64,000 bases of DNA, from NCBI GenBank assembly GCA_033060915.1, contig CM065396.1:5004001-5068000 (forward strand). Reading direction: 5' to 3'. The position numbers and the translations under genes were made by a program. The DNA comes from Euryodendron excelsum (lineage: Eukaryota > Streptophyta > Magnoliopsida > Ericales > Pentaphylacaceae). Position 1 is the first letter of the stretch; each line of letters begins with the position of its first letter. The notes beneath the pieces are model-generated. The model was not told the DNA's origin. It did not search any database and worked only from the letters and a program-made list of their open reading frames with translations. Below are positions 1 to 11,603 of this stretch, piece by piece.

Positions 1-1052
1 CAGAAAGGTGGTAAAAGATTGAGAATATTGTTAGAAGCATCTTTAGGAGGTAACCGGTTTGATACCTAGAGCTGGTGTGGTTCCCAGAGGCACTGGGATC
101 CCTAAGGACAAAATGATCATTTTGATCGGATAGTCTCGGAATTAGTCTAGAATGGACTGGAAGGCACTTGGACATGCCGAATCATCTTTGGGATGATCTT
201 GGAAAGATGGACTTACCACTCTGAGGACTTAGGTACTTTCTCGAGAAGCGTGCCAAAAAAGGCTCAAGGGGTAGTTTTGTCATTTTTCACCAGAGTGAGC
301 TAGCAGGCACTAGTATTGACCTGGGTTTTGAGTATTTCCGTCACTCTGACGGTCTGTGACAAGTTGATTTCCAAAGGTATCTCGTCTTTTGGTAAATGTG
401 TCACGACCAAGAGGCGAATTCGACCCCGTGATATAGGGGGTTTGTTTGCAATTCCCGATGTTGACCTGTTTATGAGTGTTTTCGCCACTTTGACAGTGCG
501 TGTTCATTTCGGAAACTGCCTAATCTCAGGAAACTACTAGGTGGACTTACCGTCGTAGGGATCAATATTCTCGAAAGACGTGTCGAATAACAAACATTCT
601 TTATTGGCGGACTAGCAGGCGCGAAAGGTGAACCGTTCTACCATCTCGGGGACTTGAGTTTCATCTCGATCAATAGATTTGAAAGGACTTACCATTTTGA
701 AGAGTTGTCTCGCAAGAACTGGAAGGTCTTACTACTTAAGGGATCAACTTTCTCAGAAGGCGTGCCAGATTTGAATTGAATTGGACTTGGATTTGAAATT
801 GAATTTGAGATTGAAATGGGGACTTAACATCTCTAGGAAGACGTGCCAACTAGAATAGGACTGAGTAATGCCACAAGGGCATTTTGGTCATTTTGCCTCT
901 ATTGGGCTTGATAGGCCCACGAAGCGATTGATTGATTGATTGATTGGAATGAGTCTAGAAAGCTAGTTTTAACTTGAATATGTCTGTGTCGGTTTAAATA
1001 TGAGTCTGGTCGAACCGAAGATTACCGAGCGAGCAAAAATGAGATCCTTACA
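1..1052 (-). repeat. 3' LTR (partial) of Tat/Ogre-like element A
   Basis: This is the 5' portion of a long LTR read on the minus strand; it runs out of the window on the left. Its minus-strand start at 1052 reads TGTAAGGATCTC. It matches the starts of the other copies of this family at 6454, 22149 and 41949, which share a common 'ATTTTTGC..GCTC..C.ATCTC' block. A purine-rich tract lies immediately inside (1053-1075), so this is the 3' LTR of an element whose body lies to the right. It contains short degenerate modules that recur in other copies of the LTR. It has no coding capacity; small open frames here are chance. Confidence 0.8.
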
Positions 1053-1075
1053 GCTACCCCTCTTTTTCTGTCTTT
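1053..1075 (-). other. Polypurine tract of element A
   Basis: On the minus strand this is an A/G-rich run ending AGAGGGGTAGC directly before the LTR start TGTAAGG. A polypurine tract at this place primes plus-strand DNA synthesis in LTR retrotransposons. Its position defines the LTR at 1-1052 as a 3' LTR. Confidence 0.65.
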
Positions 1076-2858
1076 GCTTGACGAAGGCAAAAAACGATAA
1101 AGTACGAGTCCCATGTTGACCGCAAGGTGATTGAAGGAACGGGCTTTGAAAATTTTTGAAGACTAGAACTTTAATATGGATATCAGGCCTAATAGGGTGT
1201 TTGAAATCGGGTTTTGGCAGGAAAAAGGGCAAAACTGCCTAGAATTTAACGTGGCGCCACTGCTAGTGGCACTAGGCCTAAGAATAAAATTAGCAAAAGT
1301 TCTAATTCAAAGTTTTGTTGTTCTTAAAGAATAGAGAGCTTCTTTCAAGCATTCTGCAAGAAGAGAGACCGGGGCATTGAAGGAGTGACTTTGGGGGTCA
1401 TCGGAGAAGTGCCGAGAGTGGTCACCATCGACGGCATAGTCGTCGGAGAAGGAGATTTCACCGAACAACTCCAAGAGGTGAGTTTTTATTTTTTATTTTT
1501 TGTAGATTTTAATGTGTAGAACTCCGTTTGAGTCGTGTAAATAGTTGAAATTGGTACTTTAACATGTTTTGAATGCTTTGGTGGAGTTATTTTTGCATTT
1601 TGGTGCTCGTTTGATTGAATTGTCTAGTTTTACATGTTTTATATGAAGGGGGTTTCTGCAAGAATTAGGGATTTACTCCTACAGCTTTAGGTATTGAGTT
1701 TTTCAACTAGATTTTTATACTATGTGCCTTAAAAAAATATGTTCAATAGCCGTATGCAATTTTGTGATTTTTTAAAAACTTTGTGAATTTTTTATTTTCC
1801 AAAAAATAATGGAAATATCTAACTTTAATCTCTAGAAAAATGTGAGAATGTTTTTAGAGAACATTTGAAGTGGTTTTGGAAAACTTTTGCAACAATCTTG
1901 AAAATCGTTGAATTTTTGAAAATTAGAACATGTCTTTGAAATTTTGAAAATCTTGAAAATGTGCACAGATTCTTGTGTGGGTGTTGGTATTATGTCATTG
2001 TGATATTATAAAGTGCATTGTTTGTGTTTTGTTGTAGTGTCGTGGGCGTTGTAGGGATCATTTTTAAACGAAACTCTGCCAAAATTTTTTCAAATTAAAG
2101 AAAGAGTTAGAGAATTTTATGAAATAAAATCTTTTTGAAGGGAAAAGATATAAAACCTTTAAGGGAGGGGCCTTTTTGGCGGAGAAGGCTCTGAGAAACT
2201 TAGGGGCCCTAAAACTATTAGAAGAAAAACTTAAGAAAAAGTTTTAAAAACATAATTTTGAATGAAAACTTTTGGAGGAAACACTTAGAAAATTTTGAAA
2301 ATGGATTTTGAAATCGAAAACCTTGGAATTTAATAAAAATTTTGAAAAGGAAAATTTTTGAGGATTGAAACCTTGATGATTTTTGAGGATTGATTTTGGA
2401 TAAGACTTTTGAAGGAAAAAGCCTTAAATAGACTCTGATTAAAAAATTTTAAGATTTGGTTTTGAGATGAACTTTTGACTTTGAATTAGAAACCATTTTA
2501 AAATTTGGACAAAACATGTAGAAAATTCGTTTTGACTTGAAATTTGACTTTTAAAATCAAAATGTATAGGAAATTTATTTTGACTTAATATTTGAAATCT
2601 TTTTAAAGCAAAAAGTATAGGAATTTCTTTTTGTCTCAAAAATTGACATTTTTTTCTTTTTTTTAAGACAAAATATGTAGAAAATTCATTTTGACTTGAA
2701 ACTTGACTTTTAAAATCAAAATGTGCAGGAAATTTATTTTGACTTATCATTTGAATTTTTTTTCCTTTTTTTCCTTTCTTCTTTTTTCTGCTTTTTATCT
2801 CTTTTACTTTTTTGAACTATACTTACCATATCTCGACATTCTTACCTTGATCTTCAAG
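1076..2858. other. 3' non-coding region of element A; possible leader of the antisense ORF
   Basis: No conserved protein is visible. Most of 1490-2800 is AT-rich, with repeated GAAAA/TTTTGAAA stretches. On the plus strand, about 1340-1477 is more GC-balanced and ends CAAGAG followed by GTGAGT, a good splice donor, while the antisense ORF starts at 2859 directly after TTCAAG. A 5' leader exon spliced to the ORF at 2859 is therefore possible, but this is inference only. Confidence 0.35.
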
Positions 2859-4715
2859 ATGGCAGATGCAGCCGATGACGGTTTGGAGAAGAGGCACCGG
2901 TCCGGGAAAGGTGCCCGCACAAATTCAATAGGCAACTCTAGTCGTTCTAGAGGTAGCCAGAGGTCCACTAGCCACGCATCCTCCAGCCAGAATGGAAAGG
3001 GGTGTAGACCCATAATCGACCCCTTCCCTCCAGTTGAGCCAACCTTCGAGGAAGAGATAGATGCAGAGGAGGAGGTATCGGGCCTTGGCGATCAGGTGAC
3101 AAGTTCCAAGCAAGTCGCCTCTAGGCATAGACAGACAGACACAGATCTTGGTGACTTGGAGATACCGGATATTTATCCGCTAGGGGATTTAGCTTATCAT
3201 CCTAGCGTATACTCTCGACAGCACTTGCCTCCTCCACGGGTACATGCATCGTTTAGAGGGGCTATTCATCTTGTCTTCAGCACTGTGTAGAGGGTGGCTC
3301 CGTCTTACCGGGCCTTCTTGGCGGAGATTAGATTTAGGGCATTTATGGGACTTCAGGCTAACTGCCTGAACAGACATCTGGTGCTGGCCGTGATTAAGAG
3401 GTGGTTTGGAGAGACTGGGACTTTCATTTTGTCGGCTTCGAGTTGGGACCTGCTCCCTTGGATTGGGCCATCATCACAAGGCTTTCCTTTGTCAGTCGGT
3501 GGATCACCCTACAGTCAGTCAGCAGGCCCGATGCGTGTGCCTTGTTGGACTTGCCTCCTCCGAGTGTTCTACCTTCTAGTCTCTTGGCTTAGTCGGGACG
3601 ATAGTATTTTTACTGTTGAGCCACCACTTGCCTGGTGAGACATCATGAGGCGTCGACTTGTTTTGTACATCATTTTTAGCTGCTTCTGCAACAACAACAA
3701 GTCGCTCGTCCCTTTTTGACTGGTGAGCATAGTAGTTGATCTGGGTGCCTTATTTGAGCTGGATTGGGGGTCCTTTTCCTTTGGCTGCTTCTTTCGGTCC
3801 ATGCGAGTCCAGACTACCTTCCGCTAGGGCAGTGTGACTAGTTTTTGGCCCTTTCTTGTCTGGTGGAGCTATGATTACCTACTGATTCGTCATCCCGAGG
3901 TTATTGAGGCTGATCTTTATCCCCAAGCCTTAAGGTGGGCTCACGATCGGGTAGCCCAGCGATCTGAGATTATTGATTTCGTGACGATATGGCGAACCTA
4001 GAGCTGATTGAGGCGAGGAACATAACTTGGCAACCCTTTGTCAAATCTGTTCATTATGAAGTGATTAGGTACTTGGTCCCGTTGTCTCTATTGAGGGTTT
4101 CCTTTCTCAGCGATGATTCCTTGGAGTCTTATCTGGGAGACAAAGATTGGCATCAATTCCATGAGGAGTTCCGGTCAGCAAGGGATCTACTAGAGTACAT
4201 GTTCGGAGCCTTGGTTGAGGGGGTCCCCATTCCATATCAAGACCATCAGCTCGGTGCCGGTTTTCTGCTTCCTCCAGAGACTAATTACGCTGCACACTTT
4301 AGAGCCCATTTTATAGGTGCTTTTACTCAGTTTGAGGTGGTAGTCGGTGGGTACGTCATTGGCCAAGAGGTGGTGGATTTGTGGCGTCAAGCTGGAGGAT
4401 ACGTGCCCCAGGCTGAGTTTACCGCTGTAAAGGACCAGAGGGACTGGTACCAGACTAAGCAGGACCAGTTCTAAATGGAAAGGGATCACTTCCAAGCAAA
4501 GATAGCTTCCTTGATGGCACAATTAGCTCAAATGGGAGGTGGCAGGGTAATGTTGTCCTTTCCCTCTCTTTGTTCTGACATTACTCAGTTATTCCTTTGC
4601 CTTGCTGATTCCAGGTTCTTCTTTTTTGTAGGATACCGGTGCTTCTAGCAGTCGTCCGCCTCCTCCAGAGCCAGGTTTCGGAGACTTTGATCCGGACATC
4701 GACTTTGACCTTTGA
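2859..4715 (+). pseudogene. Broken antisense ORF of element A, plant-mobile-domain-like, with one intron
   Basis: This frame runs opposite to gag-pol of element A, between pol and the 3' LTR, where Tat-lineage elements are known to carry extra antisense ORFs. It starts with ATG at 2859 and a Ser/Arg-rich low-complexity N-terminus. A block with FHFVGFELGPAPLDWAI follows near 3422-3472, then a block from 3989 with EARNITWQPFV. These resemble plant mobile domain (PMD/MAIN-like) proteins; the family assignment is by motif resemblance only. It is disrupted by TAG at 3288-3290, a frame change near 3420, and TAA at 4472-4474. Downstream of the TAA the frame continues to a GT-AG intron at 4547-4631 (85 nt), and the second exon stays open to a TGA at 4713-4715 with an acidic Asp/Phe-rich tail. 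It is a decayed gene whose original function is unknown. Confidence 0.6.
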
Positions 4716-6155
4716 TGAGTGCCCCTTGACATAGGCTCAGATTTTTCAGTATTCTATCCTAGAGATATATTCAATTTTCATTATCAGACAATTTATTTTG
4801 TAAATTTTGCATAGAGTGGATATTTATAATTCAGATAGTTAGATGTATGTATTAATGCATGGACAGGCAGGAATATTTATGACTTACATAATTAGGTATA
4901 TGGACAAATGCATGTACAGGGATGATGATGATGTATATTTATTACATGAGATGATATTAATCTACTTTGGTGACTTCTATTTCTAGAGGGAGCTATGTCC
5001 TACGTATGCGAAGCTCATGCCAAAATTTTATCAAAATATATACACATGTTAAGGATGTAACTGTTAATACGAGGAATGGGGTGTTGTCAAACTATACATC
5101 CTTGAAATGGCAACTTCTTCCTTGCAAGGGGCTTGGTCTCCCTTTTGGTTTAACCCTACCTTGATGGGATGATAGCACTTTGTATCTTTCTCATTCTTTT
5201 GACCGACTCTGATTTTCTACCTTGGGTTTGTGTATGGGCTCATTTGGCTTGAACTCTTAACCATCGAGGCTTTAGTAGCAACTTGCTTGACCTTTAGCAG
5301 AGCGATGAGTAACCAATCCTTCAATCTGAGGAGACTTTCCTTTAGGACCATAATGTAGGCTAAGTTATGGGGTTTTGAAACAACGGGATATGCAAGCTCA
5401 AATTTGATGTCGCTTTCAGCAGGGTTTAGATCCATACCATCCTTAGTTATTCCTTTGGCGGGGTTAGCATCCTTCTTCAGCTTTGGCAACACATCTGGCT
5501 CATTTAGATCAAGCAATCTGTTTTCAATCAGAGTGGACTTTAACAGGGTTATAGTGTAGGCCATGGTTTTGTGGTTTTATAAGAAACGGTAAAGGATCGA
5601 ACCTAAAGCTTTTATTGGGCTTCTATGTCATCTAGGATCACCTTTAGATTTCTCTTCTTGCCTTTGCTATCTACTTCTCGTGATGCCATGAAATGACCCT
5701 TTTCTCTTCTGGTTTTCACTATATGCTTTGCAAGATGGCATAAACATAACTCTTTTCCGACATTAGATATGCCCCCTTTTGTTTTTTTTTTTTTAACCTT
5801 TTGTCCCTTGGAAACTCTTTTCTGTTGGCTTCCCTTTTCCTTTCATTTTCTCTTTTTTCTTTTTTTGTTTATGAGACAAACACTTCTATAACTTTCTCAG
5901 AACTTTTCCTTAGTATTTCAATTTAACCCATTGTAGGCAATGATCCCTAGGTTGGGGTTTTTTTTCTTAAAAAGAAAAGTAATTGGCTCAAAAGGTTTGA
6001 TAATGGTTGCTTTGGACTGTATAGGAGATTAAATTAGGGTTTCTCTTCACTTTAAACTAGATTGCTTAATCCATAGAGCCTTCAACGTTGCTTCAGCTTG
6101 ATAGAGGATGAATGACATTCTTTGTGGAGTTTCAGTTATCTGTCTGCCCTAGTGT

Positions 6156-6190
<35 letters not shown>

Positions 6191-6448
6191 GATCTTGGAT
6201 CGGGGTTGACAAGGAAACTAGTAGGCTAAGCAAAGGGAATATAAATATTTTTTTTTATGAGAAAATGAAAGATGGCTCCTCTTCCTTTTAATATTCTGGC
6301 CACACATCGCTTAGCTTTGGTGTCTTGCAAGTGTTGTTTTTGGGGTAGTTTCCTCACTCATTCTTGTCCTCTCTCTTTTTGGAAAGTTGATCAATCGGTG
6401 AGTGGCTAACTCATGCTATCATACTCTTCAAGTCGGGTCCTCCATAAG
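4716..6448. other. Internal region of element A, no gene recognised
   Basis: The body of element A continues here up to the solo LTR at 6454. A minus-strand open frame of 115 codons at 5217-5564 shows no recognisable pol motif (no RT, RNase H or integrase signature). Pol of element A appears to be deleted or beyond recognition. A run of 34 G lies at 6156-6189. T-rich tracts are frequent at 5770-5880. Confidence 0.4.
6156..6189 (+). repeat. Homopolymer of 34 G
   Basis: An uninterrupted run of G begins after AGTGT and ends before TGATCTTGG. Such long poly-G is rare in plant DNA. It can form G-quadruplexes and is prone to length error in both replication and sequencing. Confidence 0.9.
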
Positions 6449-6453
6449 ATAGA

Positions 6454-9400
6454 TGTAAACACCCCATTTTTGCCCGTTCAGCAATCTCCAACCTGACCGA
6501 ACACCCTTTCAAAACTCCTTAAACACATTCAAGTCCAAATCAACTTTCAAACCCCTATCCAATCAATCAACCGCTTTTTGGGCCCGTTGGGCCCAATAGA
6601 GGCCTAATAACCCAACCTGCCCCCTGGGCCTCCAAGCACATTTTGAAAAAGTTCAAAATCCCTCAAAATGGTAAGTCCACCCTTCCAAAATGCTACTAAG
6701 CATTTAAGCGTTCTCTACACGCCCAGTCTCATTCTAACTAACTCCGGTCAAAATGACCGTTTTACCCTTGAACCCCCCAGCACTGCACAAACCCTACCAA
6801 ATGGTAAAAGACTCTTCTAGAACCATCCCTAAATGACTCGACATGCTTAACAAAACACACCGATCTATTCCTGACCATTTTCAACCAAAACCAGTCAAAA
6901 TGACCATTTTGCCCCTGACAACCCGAATGCGTCCCAAAATAGCACTGGTCCAAGGATATAGAACAGCGGGTCTTGTCACACACCCTTATTTAACCTAAGA
7001 AGGACCTTATGACACTAAACACCCCCGACTCAATCAAAGTTCCCTGGAGCATTTTACAGACGCTCCGCTAAAATTACCTTTCCTCCCGATTCCCTAGTTA
7101 TAACGCATCGTCAAATGACTTGAGAAATGCGTAAACCAGGGAATTTCAGAAAGCTCGTCCATAGATCTTTTTATCAATACGGCTCGATCGGATAAATCGC
7201 TTCCCAAAGCTCCTTATCGAATGGCTCGAAGACTGCAACTTTCGTAACTCCTTAAGCATCTCGCAGATGCTCCGCCGAGGTTAACTTTTTCTCCAATTCC
7301 CTGATTGAAACGCATTGTCAAAAAACTTGAGAAATGCATAAATTAGGAAATTTCTGAAAGTATTTCCAGAGTACTTTCCATCGGTACGGTCCGATCGAAG
7401 AGGTCACTTCCTGAAGGCCATGATTATGCAACACAAAACAGCTACATTTGATTCCCCACGGAGCATATCACAGACGCTCCGCAAAGTTGCAATTTTGTGC
7501 ACATTTTTCAAAACAATATCTCACACTTTCGAACAGCATTCAAACTTTTCAAAAACATGAAAGTTCATGAGAAACCCTAGAGGAACACCGTGGATGCAGC
7601 CAATTCCTCCAAAACCTTCCCGGTTGGCTCAATTATTGAGACAAAGTTTAAACGCATACTCCCGGTGATAGAGCGTATGCTACATGCGCTCAGATTTTGA
7701 TCAAATCGACCAAAGTTCGATCAACCGTCAGGATTTAGCCATACAATGGGTGCCACATAGCATTCTGGCAATGGAACAATACTGGCGTATGTGCTACATA
7801 TACCAAGGCAAATTTTAGCCAGGTGCATGTAGCACGTACGCCAGCCTCCTCCCAGGTTGCCTATAAATACCAGCCTACTTTAAGATGGTATAGCCTAGGA
7901 GCCCCTTGATTATGTGGTGTCGCCTAAAGCCTTGTATGTATTTATGACCCTCTTGTATTTTACTATCTTGATCATGTCTTGTGTGCTTGGCTTCATTTTC
8001 ATGTTTATAACCATGTTCTACAAAGCTTGCATTGCTCTTATTTTCGTGCCACTTTCAAGCTCCATATTCCTTTCAAAAGGGGTCTAAGAGTTGGTCCCTT
8101 GAAGTTTAGGATGAGACCTTAGAAATCATGCCTTAGAACATCCTCCATTAACCCCTAACTCACACTTTTGCATCATTGCATTTCAATTTGCATAAAAGTT
8201 ATTTTCAAACTCTCTAATTTTCAAGGTTTCCATTCTCTCAAGTTTAGTGGTTGAAATGGCCCCATGGAACCCTTTCTTGAGTGGTCTCCCTTGTACATTG
8301 GCCATAAGAACCCTAACTTGTTGGAGTGGTTTCCTCTAAAAATGGCTTTCAAAATCTTTTTCTCAAAAATGGTTTTCAAATAATCATTCTCTCCATCCTT
8401 GCATTAAAAGTGGTTTTTCAAAAATTGTCATCATTATGTTGATTCTTGAAATTCATACTCTTGTCAAGATAAAGGTTATAATGGTTCCAAGGAAACCTTC
8501 TTTGGAATGATTTTCAAACACCAACCATATAAATCATACTCTTAGCTAGAGTCAAATTTTCATGGAAATGATCTTCAAAAAGGTTGTCTGCCAAAGTCCT
8601 TTGCATAACAAGATTTGTTTTCCAAAACTCTTTTTCAAAATGCATAAAATCACCTTTCAAAACCATCCTCCAATCCAACCCTAGGTTAACTTGACCCTAG
8701 TTACCCAATCCTAGGTTAACTTGACCCTAGTTACCCAATCCTAGGTTAACTTGACCCTAGTTATCTGACCCTATGTTAACTTGACCCTAGTTACCCAACC
8801 CTAGGTTAACTTAATCCTAGTTACCCAACACTAGGTTAACTTAACCCTAGTTATCCAACCCTAGGTTAACTTGACCCTAGTTGCCTAACCCTAGGTTAAT
8901 CAAACCCTAGTTGATTAACCCTAGGTCACCTCAACCCAAGGTTGACCTCACCTTATGTCACTCCTAACCTTAGGTCAACACAACCTACGTAAATATACTT
9001 CAAGGTTCCAACTCATGGACCCCTTTTAAATGATCTTTTTATTTAAAACTATCCTCATGACTTACTTTTTCAAAACCTCCTACTCTCTTGCAATTTCAAA
9101 AGCCAACTCCATAACCTCTTCGAATGTTCTCAAAGTATTTTCTAAAATTGTTTTCAAAAACTCACAAGCCTAAGGTGTCCCTACCCCTTTTATGGTTAGC
9201 AATTCCAAAGGAATGTGATACATCAAGAACAACCCCTAAGGTTGTCCATATTAGGATTCCAAAACCACTTTCAAAAGCTTTTTCTAAGACAAGTTCATAA
9301 AAACATCTCAAAACCCTACCTCCAGGGTTTTCAAAACAAGACATCAAAACTCTCTTGAGTTACTTCAAAGCACTTCCAAAACTCCCTTGAGTTGTTCCAA

Positions 9401-10295
9401 AAACATTTCAAAACACTTCAAAATCTCATTTCAATAGTTTCAAAGTTCTATTTCAAAACACCTCAACATCCGATTTCAAGTTAAAATTCTCTAGTCATCT
9501 TTCCAAAGACCTCAAAGTAGTGTCTTTAAGCTTTTCAAAGGCTCCAATGCGCCTATTTTTAATTGGGCTCTTGCCCGAACTACGAATGACCTGATTTTCA
9601 CCAAATGAGATACGTAGGCAACCTAAAATGGTGCGGTCATAACTTCTACTTCAACTCCAATCCCCTTTTCAAAAACTTCAATCAATTCAAAGTTTTCATT
9701 TCAAACTCCTACAAAACTCCCATGTTTTCAAACTCCTTCCAAAACTTGCATCATGCATCATTCATCCGAGAAGCAATGACTAAACCCCTTTTTCAAAAAT
9801 CTAAAATGGATATTAAGTGGACCATGGTAACCGGTTATTCTAGTGAGTGAATAAAAGGGTGATTAGACATGTAAGTACCGAAAGGGTGGAGTAGGGTCAT
9901 GATCTTATGATATCTTCCCTACATGTAATCAACACCCGGACCATAGATTTCTATTTTCGAAAGACCAAAATGGAGTTATTTTCCAAAAGGGCTTAAATCT
10001 TTTCAAAGGTTGCCAAACAACCTATTTTCTTAAAAACCCTCTCTTGAAGTTTTCAAAATCTTTTCCAAAAACCCTAAGTTTAATCTTCGGATTAATACTT
10101 AGTTTTAGATACCCTAACTCACCTTAATTAAGTCAGGTGGCGACTCCTATCTTTCTAAAAAGCCCTTAATCAAATCAATTTTAATTCAAACCTAGTCGCA
10201 CTTGTCCTTCTAAGAGGATGAGTTCTAATGACAGAATTTCATACTTTTATCTCTGAGCTGAAAGGACCTTGGACCCAAAAAACTGAAGCGTGACA
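6454..10295 (+). mobile_element. Solo LTR 1 of the Tat/Ogre-like family
   Basis: A complete plus-strand LTR of 3842 bp starts TGTAAACACC and ends GCGTGACA. It is flanked by a perfect 5-bp target-site duplication ATAGA (6449-6453 and 10296-10300). There is no internal region, so it is a solo LTR left by recombination between the two LTRs of an element inserted into element A. A TATAAATA box lies near 7862, marking the likely end of U3. Degenerate U3 modules (TGACC..TTTTGCCCCT, and GACGCTCCGC blocks at 7060-7480) precede the box. A 30-bp minisatellite lies in the downstream half. Its end, with GGTGGCGACTCC near 10136, matches the ends of the other copies. Confidence 0.88.
8671..8935 (+). repeat. 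30-bp minisatellite inside solo LTR 1
   Basis: About eight tandem units of 30 bp carry CCTAGGTTAAC and TTGACCCTAGTTA motifs. The first units are almost identical and later ones drift. The same unit occurs degenerate at 21040-21180 (minus orientation) and 42838-42990 (plus), so it is an ancestral feature of this LTR family. Confidence 0.85.
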
Positions 10296-10300
10296 ATAGA

Positions 10301-10787
10301 CCATGCCCCTTATGTAGGAAACATTCACCATTCATAAGGAAAATATAAGATAACAGCAATTTTAACCAAAAACTAACATTTTATTATTTTAATGAGATGC
10401 GAACATAGAGTTCTTAAGCAGCATGGAAATGTAAATATTAATTTAAAGGCACAAAAATAAAGGGATAGAAAGAAAGTGGGTGAAAACACCCCTCTCTTTC
10501 ATGCTTTTGACAAGAGTTTCTTTCAGTATGGTTTTGGGACGATGCCCACGTTCCCAACACTCCATCCATGATTTTGATCTTTGGCCAAGGCAAGGCCAGC
10601 AAAGACTTCTTTTAAAGCTCTGGGTGTGTTGACAGTGACAGTGCAGTTGTCAGCCTCCTCGTTGTCCTTCGCGTTCTTCCAAAAATAGGGTGGCTAGCTC
10701 GCCTCCCTCCAACTTGAACAACTCTATTTGTACCTTTGGCTCTTCTAGCTCCTGGCCCATGTCTTTATAGTTAAATTTAGTCACAGG
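10301..10787 (-). other. Element A internal sequence downstream of gag
   Basis: On the minus strand the gag frame ends at 10788. The sequence beyond it has short open stretches in changing frames and no recognisable protease or RT motif. It is joined to 6448 once the solo LTR and its TSD copy are removed. Confidence 0.35.
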
Positions 10788-11603
10788 TCATGGGTTCTCC
10801 AATAGGTAGCTCTCAGCTTCAGTATAACTTGGGTGTAGAAACTCGTCACCCCATCTGTCAGTGATCATGTTTTTAGCAAGGTCCTCCTTCATAAGTGTTG
10901 GCTCCTCAATCGACCAATAAGAAGAATCAGGCACCTCATTAGGGTTATAGAGATAGATCGGGCATGATGGGAATTCCTCCTCTAAAGCATTCTCTTCATC
11001 AGTCTCCAAGTCCCCATCACAATCTTCGATTATGGCTTCTCCCCACTTGTCACCCTCTCCTATTTCCTCCAATATCAGGTTAATGGTATAGCCCGACAAA
11101 GGATGTGTGGTGACATCGGTGGCGAGCATAGGGTTCATCGGTCGTACATTGATGATATTGTTGTCTATGAGGTCTTAAATTTTGTGCTTGAGGATGAGGC
11201 AACTTTCAGTGTTGTGCCATTGTCCTCCCGAATGGTATTCACAAATTGTCGGGTTAAAGTTAAGTGGTAAGGGATTGGATAGAGGTCGAGAGGGTATAGG
11301 TTTTAGGTATCCCGCTACTAAAAGGTCATAATATGTTGTGGTTTGTGTGCAAACAAGTTTAGTGAAAACTTGATTTTTCCCACTTCCCCTTTTAGGTCGA
11401 AAGGGTGTCCTAGATGTTTTCGAAGGCCGGGGTTCAATAATGGCAGGGTCGGTGGCTTGGAGATCAAGGAAGCTTTGGGTTTTGCATTTCAAAGTGGGAC
11501 TATTTTCTGTGCCACGACCAGGTGAGTTAGAATATGATTCACATGATATATTAGGATTATATGATTGGGGCACCCGATTGTAGACAGGCTTGGGGAGTAT
11601 CAA
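10788..11603 (-). pseudogene. Gag C-terminal fragment of element A (Tat/Ogre type)
   Basis: Two open stretches (11175-11603 and 10788-11138) are in the same frame and separated by a single TAA where the family has Gln (the context is KHKI-stop-DLID). The fragment contains a zinc-finger-like motif CEYHSGGQWHNTESC, which is Cys-x2-His-x5-His-x4-Cys, followed by LKHKI. This is the form seen in gag of Tat/Ogre elements rather than the usual CCHC. The downstream part is acidic (about residues 150-270). Gag packages the element RNA into particles. The N-terminal capsid part is degraded upstream, and the copy is non-functional. Confidence 0.72.

Noticed and set aside
5217..5564. 115-codon minus-strand frame in element A as a real gene or integrase
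   Set aside because: No zinc-binding, DDE or other motif is seen, and the surrounding pol is missing. It may be chance or remnant sequence.
8671..8935. CRISPR-like array
   Set aside because: The 30-bp units are contiguous without unique spacers and lie in a plant LTR; it is a minisatellite.
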